Assembly: GCA_965217615.1 (NCBI GenBank) | Contig: CBDCIT010000032.1 | Location: forward strand, 66,675 to 130,674 | Direction: 5' to 3' | DNA: 64,000 bases | Source of the DNA: CAVOAK01 sp965217615 | Lineage (GTDB): Bacteria > Pseudomonadota > Alphaproteobacteria > UBA8366 > CAVOAK01 | Shown here: positions 36,645 to 44,967 of the stretch, in pieces | Numbering within the stretch: position 1 is the stretch's first letter | Layout of the letters: every line of letters starts with the position of its first letter | Notes under the pieces: generated by a model | The model's input: only the letters and a program-made list of their open reading frames with translations | What the model was told of the DNA's origin: nothing | The model's database searches: none | Made by a program: the position numbers and the translations under genes

Positions 36645-38057
36645 ATGAGCGAAGTGCAGTCAACTGCCGGGTCCGTGGCGGTGGAGAATGACGCGCCATC
36701 CTCTGAAGGCCGGGGATCGACAGAGATGATAGCGGCCTTCGCTGGTCAAAACGCAGCCTATTATGCGGACCAGTTCCAGCGCCTTTCGCGCGGCATTCCG
36801 AAAGCACTTGCCATCAACTGGTCGGCGGCGCTGGTCGGCCCTCTTTGGGCGGCGAGCCGCAGCCTGTGGGCGTGGTTCTGGACCGGCATGGTCGGCGAGA
36901 CCATCGCCCTGATCCTCATCGGCCTCGGCCTGTGGGGCCCGAGGGAAGAAGAGGCGGCCACCGGAATCGACGGGGGCTTGTTGCTGACCGGGCTCTTGCT
37001 TCTGGTCGCCGTGAGGGCGGCGCTGGGTCTTAGCGCCAATTGGGGATATCAGCGGCGTTACACGCAATGGCGGATCGACCGTGATCTGCGCACCGGAATT
37101 GGCATGGGCTCGGCCGGCATCGGGGCCTTGTTGATGGTGCTCATCTACCCGCTGACAGTTTACCGATTCAGCGCTCCGAAGGTTCCCGAACTCATCACCG
37201 TGTTTCCCACCACGCGAAAGATCGCACTCGGCACCAGCAGCGGCATCGACTTCGTTGTCGACTGGTTGACCATCAATCTCGAGGCGTTTTTCGATGGCAT
37301 CACGCGCGTTGTGCAAGTCATTCTCAACTCTCTGGAGGTCGTCTTCGTCTCGACTCCGTGGCCTGTAATGGCGCTACTCCTGCTCATCATCGCCTGGCGG
37401 GTGGCAGGTTGGAGGGTGATGGTGTTCACCGGCACCGCGCTGTTCTACATCGGCATCTTCGGATTCTGGGACAACGCCATGAGCACGATTTCTCTCGTCG
37501 GCTCGTCGGCGTTCATCTGCATCCTCTTCGGCATTCCGGTCGGGATCTGGTGCGCGAAAAGCCCCCGGGCTAATCTCATTATGAAGCCGATCCTCGACTT
37601 CATGCAGACCGTGCCGAGCTTCGTATATCTGGTGCCCGCGATCGCCTTCTTCTCGATCGGCAAGGTGCCCGGCGTTCTGGCTACCGTGATCTTCGCGGCG
37701 CCGCCGATGATTCGGCTGACGACGCTCGGCATCCAACAGGTGCCCGGCCACATTAAGGAAGCGGCGGTCGCCTTCGGCGTGAGTCCGGGCCAACTCCTCA
37801 TGAAGATCGAGCTGCCCCTGTCGATCCCGACCATCATGGCGGGGATCAATCAAACGATCATGATGAGCCTGTCAATGGTGGTGGTAGCGGCCTTGATCGG
37901 TGCCGGGGGCCTTGGTTATGACGTCGTTTTCGCCCTGCAGCACGTGGAGGCGGGGCGGGGTATACTCGCCGGCATCGCGATCGCGCTCTGCGCGATGATT
38001 CTCGACCGCATCATCCAAGGAGGACAAGAAGGTCGGCGATCGGGCACAATGGGTTGA
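36645..38057 (+). CDS. proW: Quaternary-amine ABC transporter, permease (ProW-like)
   Basis: A 470-residue permease, longer than E. coli ProW. It has a long N-terminal region with extra hydrophobic segments (about 80-175) before the BPD-transport core (about 225-455). The EAA-type loop lies at KEAAVAFGVSPGQLLMKIEL (about 371-390), and FMQTVPSFVYLVPAIAFF (about 319-336) is the ProW signature. It starts 4 bases after proV. Confidence 0.93.
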   Translation: MSEVQSTAGSVAVENDAPSSEGRGSTEMIAAFAGQNAAYYADQFQRLSRGIPKALAINWSAALVGPLWAASRSLWAWFWTGMVGETIALILIGLGLWGPREEEAATGIDGGLLLTGLLLLVAVRAALGLSANWGYQRRYTQWRIDRDLRTGIGMGSAGIGALLMVLIYPLTVYRFSAPKVPELITVFPTTRKIALGTSSGIDFVVDWLTINLEAFFDGITRVVQVILNSLEVVFVSTPWPVMALLLLIIAWRVAGWRVMVFTGTALFYIGIFGFWDNAMSTISLVGSSAFICILFGIPVGIWCAKSPRANLIMKPILDFMQTVPSFVYLVPAIAFFSIGKVPGVLATVIFAAPPMIRLTTLGIQQVPGHIKEAAVAFGVSPGQLLMKIELPLSIPTIMAGINQTIMMSLSMVVVAALIGAGGLGYDVVFALQHVEAGRGILAGIAIALCAMILDRIIQGGQEGRRSGTMG

Positions 38058-38103
38058 CGTGGTATTATGGAGGACAAGGGAAAATCGAAAAGGAGGTAAC
38101 GCG

Positions 38104-39126
38104 ATGATATCCCTACTAAAGACTCTAGTACTCGCGCTGGTGCTCGCCTTCGGGCTTGCGGGCGGCGCAAACGCGAAAGAAAAGGTGGTTCTTGGCGAGC
38201 TCAACTGGACGGGCTCGACGGCGATCACCCACGTCCTCAAGGTCATCCTCGAGGATCGTATCGGCGTCGATGTTGGCGTCGTCCAGGCCAGCGGGCCAGT
38301 AATCTGGGCGGCCATGGACAAGGGAAAGGGCGGTCTCGACGTCTACACAGACCTGTGGATGCCGAACCAGTCCGCCAGTTGGGCCAAGTTTGTGCAGAAG
38401 GGCTCGAAAGAAACGGTCCTCGCCAATTCCAAGCCCTATACGGGCGTGCAGGGCCTCTTCATCCCGGGCTTCATACAGGACGAACACGGCATCAAGTCGG
38501 TGTTCGATCTGGCCAGCCCCGAGATCGCCAAACTGTTCGACACCGACGGTGACGGCAAAGGGGAGTACTGGCCGGGCGGTCCGGGTTGGAGCTCCACGAA
38601 CGTCGAACAGGTCAAGGCCAAGAGCTACGGCTACGACGAGTTCTTCGAACCCTTCGTGGTTGAGCAATGGGTCATGGAAGCCAAACTCAGCGCAGCGTTC
38701 AAGCGCAAGAAGCCAATCCTGTTCTACTTCTGGACCCCGGAATGGATTCACTCCGCTTACGACCTCCGGCGCCTCGAGGAACCCGAGTTCGACGGCTTCG
38801 CGATGACCAGCAAAAAGGATGATCCACGCTACAAGCCCGATGGTTGCTGGAACATGATCGATGCGAAGGAAAGCGAAGACTGGATGGCGAAGAGCAGCGT
38901 CAAATGCGCCTGGGCAGACGCCAATGTCTATGTTGGCTATTCAGCTTCGTTGACCAAACGCGCGCCAAAGGCCGCGAAATTCTTGAGCCAGGTCTCCTTC
39001 GATCCCAAGCTGATCAACGAGTGGATCCTTGCGATCGCTCAGGACAAGCGGGAGCCAGCCGAAGTTGCCAAGGACTGGATCGCCAAGAATCCAAACGTCG
39101 TCAACGAGTGGCTCAAGGGCATTTAA
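38104..39126 (+). CDS. proX: Quaternary-amine ABC transporter, periplasmic binding protein (ProX-like)
   Basis: A 340-residue binding protein. The start at 38104 sits behind a strong AAGGAGGT site and gives a clean secretion signal (about 1-22, cleavage near GGANAKEK). The OpuAC fold is visible in LGELNWTGSTAITHVLKVIL (about 27-46) and aromatic residues at NWTG, DLWMPNQSASW and WPGGPGWSSTN that may make the Trp cage for a trimethylammonium head group. It is the last gene of the proVWX operon. Confidence 0.92.
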   Translation: MISLLKTLVLALVLAFGLAGGANAKEKVVLGELNWTGSTAITHVLKVILEDRIGVDVGVVQASGPVIWAAMDKGKGGLDVYTDLWMPNQSASWAKFVQKGSKETVLANSKPYTGVQGLFIPGFIQDEHGIKSVFDLASPEIAKLFDTDGDGKGEYWPGGPGWSSTNVEQVKAKSYGYDEFFEPFVVEQWVMEAKLSAAFKRKKPILFYFWTPEWIHSAYDLRRLEEPEFDGFAMTSKKDDPRYKPDGCWNMIDAKESEDWMAKSSVKCAWADANVYVGYSASLTKRAPKAAKFLSQVSFDPKLINEWILAIAQDKREPAEVAKDWIAKNPNVVNEWLKGI

Positions 39127-39158
39127 TCGAGGCCACAGACAACACAACACCAATGCAA

Positions 39159-39189
39159 GGGGGCCCCCGGTGTGCCCCCCATCTTTTTT
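39159..39189 (+). terminator. Rho-independent terminator after proVWX
   Basis: A GGGGG / CCCCC stem with a loop around CCCCGGTGTG is followed by ATCTTTTTT, 32 bases after the proX stop and before the convergent pentapeptide-repeat sequence. Confidence 0.65.
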
Positions 39190-39513
39190 GATGGAGAAGC
39201 ACGGCCACGCGCGCGTTGCGTGTTCGGCTAGTCGTGAACCGAGCCGTCGGGCATCACCGTCCCTTTGAGCCTCGCGTCCGCGAAATTAACGCCCGCCAGG
39301 TTCGCCCTGTGAAGATCGGCATGCCGCAGGTCCGCGCCTTGGAGGTTGGCGCCCTCCAGATCGGCATCCTCCAGGGAGGCGCCGGACAGGTTCGCGCCCG
39401 CGAGGTTGGCCCCTTTGAGGTTGGTGTAGGTAAGAGACGAGCGCCGCAAGTCCGCGTTTGTCAGATCCGCCCCCTTGAGGTTCGAGCCGTCGAGATTGGC
39501 ACGCCGAAACCTA

Positions 39514-40566
39514 GAGCATTTCCGTGTCTGAATGAATCGCGAGGGATTCACAGGCCGTCAATTTTGTGATTCAAACTGCATGCTGGGTAGGAGGTCAGCA
39601 TGCATGGCTCAGTATCTATCAGAAGATCTTCGCATCAGGGTGATCGGCGCGATTGAAGGCGGGATGTCGCGCAACGGGGCGGCCAGGCGGTTCGGTGTCA
39701 GCATCGCCAGCGCGGTGCGCTGGATGGATGAATATTTGCGGTGTGGGCGGACGGCGCCGAAGCCGCGCGGCGGCGACCGCCGTTCCGGCCGGATCGAGGC
39801 GCAGGCTGATCTTCTGATGCGCGCCATTGAGGAGACACCTGACATCACGTTGATGGAACTGCGCGAGAAGCTAATCGCCGAGCGGGGCGAGAGCTTTGCA
39901 ATCAGCACACTCCACGCTTTCTACCGCCGCCACGAGGTGACGTTTAAAAAAAGACTGCCCACGCCAGCGAACAAGAGCGCGAGGATGTGAGAATCCGGCG
40001 CGAGGCTTGGTTCACCCTTCAGCCAGATCTCGATCCGACAAGGCTGGTGTTCCTCGACGAGACTGGCGCAACCACAAAGATGTCCCGCCTGCGTGGGCGC
40101 GCCCCGCGCGGCGACCGCTGCCGTGCCGCGCTGCCGCATGGCCATTGGAAAACCACGACGCTGGTCGCGGGCCTGCGCCTCGACGGCCTGACCGCCCCCA
40201 TGGTCATCGACGGCGCCATGAACGGAGAGGGTTTCACCGCCTATGCCGAGACCCTCCTCGCGCCGACGCTGAACCCCGGCGACATCGTGATCATGGACAA
40301 TCTCCCCGCCCACAAGGCCGCGGACGCCCGGGCGGCAATCGAACGGACCGGAGCGACACTGATGTTCCTCCCGCCCTACTCGCCGGACTTCAATCCGATC
40401 GAGCAGGTCTTCGCAAAGCTCAAGGCGCTCTTGCGAAAAGCCGCCGCAAGAACCATCGACACACTTGAGGCCGCCATCGCGACAGTGCTCGATGCCTTCA
40501 CCCCCAGTGAATGCGCCAACTATTTTACAATCTCGGGTTACAAGCCGGATTGATCCGAAAATGCTC
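39514..40566 (+). mobile_element. IS630-family element, copy 2 (1053 bp)
   Basis: Same length and ends as copy 1 (GAGCATTT... inverted), with TA duplicated at 39512-39513 and 40567-40568. It interrupts the pentapeptide-repeat gene. Confidence 0.95.
39604..40553 (+). CDS. IS630-family transposase (copy 2), two frames joined at an A7 run
   Basis: The protein is equivalent to copy 1, with MAQYLSEDLRIRV at the start, the helix-turn-helix region, then the DDE residues in FLDETGATTK, IMDNLPAHK and NPIEQVFAK. Differences include DITLMELRE (DIMLMELRE in copy 1) and a TTT codon before the slip site, while the run of seven A itself is unchanged. The frames are open except for the expected shift, so the element is probably active. 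Confidence 0.9.
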
Positions 40567-40800
40567 TAGCGCCCACGAGGCGCGCACCCGCGAGGTCGGT
40601 ATTCCTCATGTCCCCCGACTGGAGATTCGCCCCGGCCAGGTTCGATACCGTGAAGATCGCTCCGCAGAGCGTCGCCCCGTTGAGAGCCGCCCCCTCGAGG
40701 CTAGCACGTGCACACATTTTTGATTGTGTGTAAGAGGATGATTGCGCGGAGTTTGAGAAGATGATTCGCTGGGCTCATTGGATGCACGTTGGAGGGTCTC

Positions 40801-42111
40801 ATGAGCTTGCATTTCCGGGAGATGTTCAGGCACCGCTTTGGCGATGAGCGGCGGGCAAAAAGGGGGCTCTTCTGGCAGCCCGTCTTGACGAGGGACAAAG
40901 TTCGATTGTGCGCAAGCTTGGGCGCGATCGGGCTTGCACGGTGGGATTTGGAAGGTTTCTGTCGAACCCGGCGGTGACGTCGGGAGAGGTCTTCTCGGGC
41001 TCGGCCGTGGGCAGGCGGGCCACGGGGGCGGCATGTTCTGGCGATCCAGGATACCACGCACCTGAGCTTTCTGCGTCGCGCCGGGGGCGGTCTTGGGCCA
41101 GGCGGCGACGGTCGGGTTCCGGATCTGTTTGTGCATCCGGTGCTGGCGCTGGATGCGGCGACGGGACGGCGCTGGGGCTGGCGGCAGGTCGGGTCTGGAC
41201 CCGGGATGCGGAGAAAGTGCCGCCACGGCGCTCGCGGTCGCTGGAGGAAAAGGAGTCGGTGCACTGGATCGAGGAGGGCGCGGCGGCCAAGGCGGCACTG
41301 GCGTCGGCCCGTCAGGTGACGCCGATCGGGAGAGCGACATCTATGAGGAATGGGCGGCCCTACCGGAGCTGGGCTTCGACCTGATCACGCGGGCCAGCCG
41401 CGACCGCAAGCTGGTCGGGGAGCAGCGTCTGTTCACAGTGGCCGAGGTCTGGCCCATGGCCGCCCACAGAGGGCTCGACGTGCGGGCGCGCAAGGGCCAG
41501 ACCAGCGCGCCATGCCACGCTGGCCCCCAAATACGGCACGGTGAGCCTGTGCCGGGCGCGCCATTGTTCCACGCCTGGGCTGCCCCAGACGCTGGCGCTG
41601 CAGCTGGTGGAGGTCCAGGAACTCGACCCGCCCGAAGGTACGGACGCAATCCACTGGCGGCTGTTGACCACACACCCGGTGGAGAGTGCCGACGAGGCCT
41701 GGCAGATCGTCGACTGGTACCGGGGGCGGTGGCGCAACGAAGAGTACTTCCGGGTCCTGAAGAAGAGCGGTATCGACCTCGAGGAAGCGATGGTCGAAGG
41801 GGTCCATGCGCTGATCAACCTGGTGGCCATGGCCGCGGTCGTGGGGGTGGCGGTGAAGCAACTGGTCGAGGGCCGCGAGGCAGGCCCGGAGCGCCGTGCC
41901 AGCGAGGTCATCACGCCTCAGGAGGTATCCTTCGCCCAGGCACTGAACCACACGCTCGAGGGCAAAACCGAAAAGCAGAAGAACCCGCATCAGGAAGGCT
42001 CCCCCGCCTGGATTGCCTGGATCGTCGCCCGCCTCGGTGGGCTGGAGCGGCTATCAGAGATACGGACCCGCAGGCCCCAAAACCATGGCCTACGGATGGG
42101 GCCAATTCAAA
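40801..42111 (+). pseudogene. IS4-family transposase, multiply frameshifted
   Basis: Fragments in several frames spell a Tn5-like transposase: HFREMFRHRFGDERRAKRG at the N-terminus, IHWRLLTTHPVESADEAW and VDWYRGRWRNEEYFRVLKKS (the YREK-type catalytic region) towards the C-terminus, then GPKTMAYGWGQFK. The last codons continue beyond the inserted element at 44439 (TMSLG, stop). At least three frame changes mean it is not functional. Confidence 0.8.
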
Positions 42112-42352
42112 GGGACCTATATACGTGAGTGCCCAAGCCTACTTGTAGGCGTCCGCATTCACGCGCAGATACTCGTCGATGAACTTGTCCGTGTGCTGCG
42201 ACACGCTCGACAGGATGAAGTTGGGATTTCGACTATGCGTTCCAGTTGAGCCCACACCCCAAGTCGTAGCTGTATTTTCTAACATGTGAGTCGGACCCGA
42301 TTTCCTTGGACACAGAATTGGCTTAATCGAAGTGTCCAAGGAGGACCGGAAC

Positions 42353-42763
42353 ATGACCGATAATTTTGAGAAGAAAGTTGCTGTTGATGGGCCTGTGGTA
42401 AATGCTGGCGAGCTTGGCTCGTCCACGTTTTCCCCAGGCCAGGCTTTGCCGGCAGGCCCGCTGGGACTTGGCCAGCGATGGACAGTGGCGCGCAAGCGTG
42501 AGGTCGTTCTGCAGCTTTTGCGTGACGAGCCGGTGCAACTTCTGTCGCGCCAGTTGGGCGTAGAGATCTTCCGGCTCGAGCAGTGGCGTGAGAAAGCGAT
42601 CGGCGGGATCGACGCCTCGCTCAAGCAACGCAAGGGCGATCCGGTGCAGGCGGAACTGGATAGCGCCATGAAGCGGATCGGAGAGTTGACCATGCAGGTG
42701 GAACTGCTGGAGGCCAAGACGGAGACCTTCGGCCCTTTGGGGCGGCGGAGGTCGCGGCGATGA
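42353..42763 (+). CDS. IS3-like OrfA (DNA-binding)
   Basis: A 136-residue protein from ATG 42353 behind AAGGAGG. It has a helix-turn-helix region (RKREVVLQLLRDEPVQLLSRQLGV in part, about 44-67) and a coiled-coil-like C-terminus (AELDSAMKRIGELTMQVELLEAK in part). It overlaps orfB by ATGA. In IS3-type elements OrfA binds the ends and can be fused to OrfB by frameshifting; here simple coupling is seen. Confidence 0.85.
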   Translation: MTDNFEKKVAVDGPVVNAGELGSSTFSPGQALPAGPLGLGQRWTVARKREVVLQLLRDEPVQLLSRQLGVEIFRLEQWREKAIGGIDASLKQRKGDPVQAELDSAMKRIGELTMQVELLEAKTETFGPLGRRRSRR

Positions 42764-43665
42764 GTGCCGCCACCTCTCCCGGCACGGGTCTGGCCTACGG
42801 CCTGCGGCGGGTCTGCGCCGCCTGGGGCATGGCCCGCTCCTCGTTCTACGCCATGACCTCCGGCCAGCACGCCGAGCAGCCGCCGGCAAAGCGTCGGGGA
42901 CCGAAGCCCGCGATCTCGGACCAGGCGCTGCTGGTGGCGATCAAAGCCGACCTGGAGGCATCGCCCTGGGAGGGCGAGGGCTACCGCAAGGTCTGGGCTC
43001 GGCTTCGGGTCTGTCGCGACATCCGGGTTGCCCGCAAGCGGGTGCTCCGCCTGATGCGCGAGAACAATCTGCTCTCGCCCCATCGCTGCCGCCGCCGTGG
43101 CGGCAATCCCCATGACGGTGAGATCATCACTCATGCCCCGAACCTCATGTGGGGCACCGATGGCGTTCGGGTGTTCACGGTGGACGACGGCTGGGGCTGG
43201 ATCTTCACCGCCGTCGAGCATTGGAACGCCGAGTGTGTCGGCTGGCATGTCTGCAAGCGCGGCGACCGCTTCGCCGCCCTGCAGCCGATCTCCATGGGGC
43301 TTGCCGGGCTGTATGGCTCGACCGCGGCCGGCGCGGCTCGGGGGCTGGCCTTGCGGATGGATCACGGCTCCCAGTATCTGTCGGACCACTTCACCAACCA
43401 GATCAAGTTCTGGGGCATCCAGCCGTCCTACGCCTTCGTCGCCGAGCCCCAGACCAACGGCGTCGCCGAGCGGTTCAATCGCACGCTGAAGGAACAGATC
43501 ATCCATGGTCGCATCTACTGCAACATCGCGGAACTGCGGGACGCCGTCCGCGACTTCGTCGAACTCTACAATGCCCAGTGGATCGTCGAAAAGAACGGCT
43601 ACCTGAGCCCCGCTCAAGCTCGTCAGGCGTGGCACGCCGCGATCTCAATCAGGCCCGCCGCGTGA
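42760..43665 (+). CDS. IS3-like OrfB (DDE integrase-fold transposase)
   Basis: A 301-residue rve-type transposase. Catalytic residues are Asp in LMWGTDGVRVFT (about 130), Asp in LRMDHGSQYLSD (about 203) and Glu in GVAERFNRTLKEQI (about 239), with 35 residues between the last two as in IS3. The frame is intact, so the element is probably active. Confidence 0.9.
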   Translation: MSAATSPGTGLAYGLRRVCAAWGMARSSFYAMTSGQHAEQPPAKRRGPKPAISDQALLVAIKADLEASPWEGEGYRKVWARLRVCRDIRVARKRVLRLMRENNLLSPHRCRRRGGNPHDGEIITHAPNLMWGTDGVRVFTVDDGWGWIFTAVEHWNAECVGWHVCKRGDRFAALQPISMGLAGLYGSTAAGAARGLALRMDHGSQYLSDHFTNQIKFWGIQPSYAFVAEPQTNGVAERFNRTLKEQIIHGRIYCNIAELRDAVRDFVELYNAQWIVEKNGYLSPAQARQAWHAAISIRPAA

Positions 43666-44040
43666 GACAAACTTGTGTCCAAGGAACCGGGTGCGCTACA
43701 TATTTTCTAACATGGTGGCACGGTCTACCACCTCTTTGTTGTATTCAACCCCTATATGGATGACGGAGCTAACGACATTCACGTTGAAGTACAAGTACGA
43801 CCACGCCGCTTCTCTGTAGAGTCGCGCTGCGCGTAGCCTACTGCGCACGGCGATTACGATTGCCTCTCTGGTAACGTCGATAGCGGTTGCCTCGTCGCCC
43901 GGGTCCTCAACCAGTAAATCCATGGGACGGCAATCGTTCCATAGCCGGAAACGGTCATAGTCGCTTACATCAGTGGACGATGCAGATGTGGCGGTGAACA
44001 AGAGCGCGGCCGCGAGATATAGGCTGACATGGTGTCTCAT

Positions 44041-44404
44041 TACATGTGGCTCCGCAGGGCAAATCAGATTTGACACACCGCCCCAATCATTAGAAAAGCA
44101 CGAACGGCGTGTCCTGTTGGAAGGAGCACGCCGTTTGCTCTTGCCCTTGTGCAAGGGGGCAGAGTGTCGGGGGGGGTAACTAGGATATGCCTTCGGAGGA
44201 TCACTCCGAGGCTCGCCGCGAGCCTAGTGGTGATGGGCTGTCTGTAACCCAGCCCATTAAAAGCCAAACGATCCATGGTATCTCCTTTCTATCGGCCTCT
44301 ATGCAGGGCTGACTTCTGCTGACGTTTGACCGCCTGACAATGGTGCCTCGGAGGAAATATCCCCCGAGGTGTCCGAGTCGACAGAGGCAAGAGCCTAGCC
44401 TCAC
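44041..44404. ncRNA. Hairpin-rich non-coding stretch, candidate structured RNA or leader
   Basis: About 360 bases upstream of the secreted-protein gene have no plausible ORF but many stems: AACGGCGTG/CACGCCGTT (44103-44135), CCCTTG/CAAGGG (44144-44157), CGGAG/CTCCG (44194-44208), AGGCTCG-CCG-CGAGCCT (44209-44225), TGATGGGCTG/CAGCCCATTA (44231-44260) and CCTCGG/CCGAGG (44346-44369). The outer part of the third stem competes with the fourth for AGGC. The first, read on the minus strand, is followed by CGTGCTTTT, so it could act as an attenuator for the gene. Function is unproven. Confidence 0.35.
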
Positions 44405-44476
44405 CTTGGGCACTCACGCATATAATTCCCAATTCAAAACCATGAGCCTGGGATGAGAACTAAGTCAAAATGTGTG

Positions 44477-44731
44477 AATCTGATAGCCTTCGAGGTTCGC
44501 GCCGCTGAGGACGGCGCGGCGCAAGTCCCCGAGATAGAAGTTGGCCCGCGCGAGCTCGGCACCTTCGAGATTCACGTCGACGAGCCGTGCGTAGGCGAGA
44601 TCACATTCGGCGCATTGCTTGGTCTCGCGCAGACGCTCGAGGTTTTCGCTCTCCTGCCCAAGTGCGGAAGCGGCGAGCAGGGCGCCGCCGACAAGGACGG
44701 CGACGCCCAGCCAGATTCTAATCCGTCGCAT
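44477..44731 (-). pseudogene. Pentapeptide-repeat protein gene, 5' half with signal peptide
   Basis: Starts at 44731 behind GGGAGGAA. MRRIRIWLGVAVLVGGALLA is a signal sequence ending near ASALGQE, followed by ERLRETKQCAECDLAYARL and the first pentapeptides (NLEGAELARANFYLGDLRR, LSGANLEGYQI). Coding stops at the end of the IS4-family element. It is probably the N-terminal half of the gene whose 3' half is at 39228-40710, but the two do not rejoin in frame without assuming some lost bases, so two separate related genes remain possible. Confidence 0.7.
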
Positions 44732-44967
44732 AAGTTCCTCCCGTCGCCGTCGGGCTTCAGCGTGTCCGGCGCTGAATGTTTTCACCGAGCGACCCGTTTC
44801 GGTTCCAACCCAGGCGAGATACTATTATTGTACGGCGACGACCCCTCACTTCCAACCATGGGCGCGGGGTCAGTCGATCCGCTCCCTCCTGGCGCCACCT
44901 TCGCAAACTGGGGCTGACGCCGCTTGCATGCCAGCTTGGACCCACCGTCCACGCGACGAAATGGCAG

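Larger units (their letters stand above)
39228..40710 (-). pseudogene. Pentapeptide-repeat protein gene, 3' half, split by IS630
   Basis: Minus-strand coding in two pieces, 40710-40567 and 39513-39228, gives tandem A(D/N)LxG pentapeptides (NLKGADLTNADLRR, NLAGANLSGASLEDADLEG, LQGADLRHADLHRANLAG), a right-handed beta-helix protein. The reading frame is restored exactly when the IS630 copy and one TA are removed (LVGA joined to RFRRANLDG). The upstream side ends at the IS4-family element starting at 40711. A signal-peptide-bearing 5' half of a similar gene lies beyond that element at 44477-44731; a perfect rejoining is not visible. Confidence 0.85.
42287..43700 (+). mobile_element. IS3-like element (1414 bp) flanked by a 14-bp direct repeat
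   Basis: The ends TGAGTCGGACCCG and, inverted, TGTAGCGCACCCG share an inner TTCCTTGGACACA. The element is flanked on both sides by TATTTTCTAACATG (42273-42286 and 43701-43714), which is single in the reconstructed host gene, so it is a target duplication. Two overlapping genes lie inside. A 14-bp duplication is long for IS3, which usually gives 3-5 bp. Confidence 0.9.
42139..44040 (-). pseudogene. Predicted secreted protein of unknown function, split by IS3-like element
   Basis: The 5' part (44040 to 43701) begins MRHHVSLYLAAALLF, a clear secretion signal with a likely cut after SASS, then DRFRLWNDCRPMDLLVEDPG. The 3' part (42286 to 42139) continues TATTWGVGSTGTHSRN and ends DKFIDEYLRVNADAYK. 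Deleting the IS and one 14-bp repeat restores a single frame of 157 residues across MLEN-TATTW. I know no function for this family. It is the only gene of the surrounding inverted-repeat element. No lipobox or membrane anchor beyond the signal is seen. Confidence 0.8.
42112..44430. mobile_element. Non-autonomous element with 28-bp inverted repeats and secreted-protein cargo
   Basis: The ends are imperfect 28-bp inverted repeats starting GGGA and sharing CGTGAGTGCCCAAG (23 of 28 positions match). They are flanked by the 8-bp direct repeat AATTCAAA in the IS4 transposase gene. Without the IS3-like element inside, the unit is 891 bp and holds one gene (predicted secreted protein) and a hairpin-rich non-coding stretch. 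There is no transposase of its own. GGG...CCC ends with an 8-bp duplication resemble IS1595-type or similar elements, so trans-mobilisation is possible; this is inference. Confidence 0.75.
40711..44476 (+). mobile_element. IS4-family (Tn5-like) element, interrupted
   Basis: The left end CACACATTTTTGATTG (40711) and inverted right end CACACATTTTGACTTAG (44476) enclose an IS4-type transposase. A second element (42112-44430) is inserted near the 3' end of the transposase gene, leaving AATTCAAA duplicated at 42104-42111 and 44431-44438. Removing it gives a 1.44-kb IS. I see no target duplication around the IS itself. Confidence 0.8.

Noticed and set aside
35546..36646. 366-codon minus-strand frame over proV
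   Set aside because: The plus strand has a full ABC ATPase with all motifs; the opposite frame shows no family features.
39228..39511. Regular short-period repetition that could suggest a CRISPR array
   Set aside because: The 15-bp periodicity encodes pentapeptide repeats in one open frame; there are no constant repeats with unique spacers.
42139..43635. 498-codon minus-strand frame crossing the IS3-like element
   Set aside because: Mostly antisense to orfA/orfB; only its last about 45 codons are real, as the 3' part of the interrupted secreted-protein gene.
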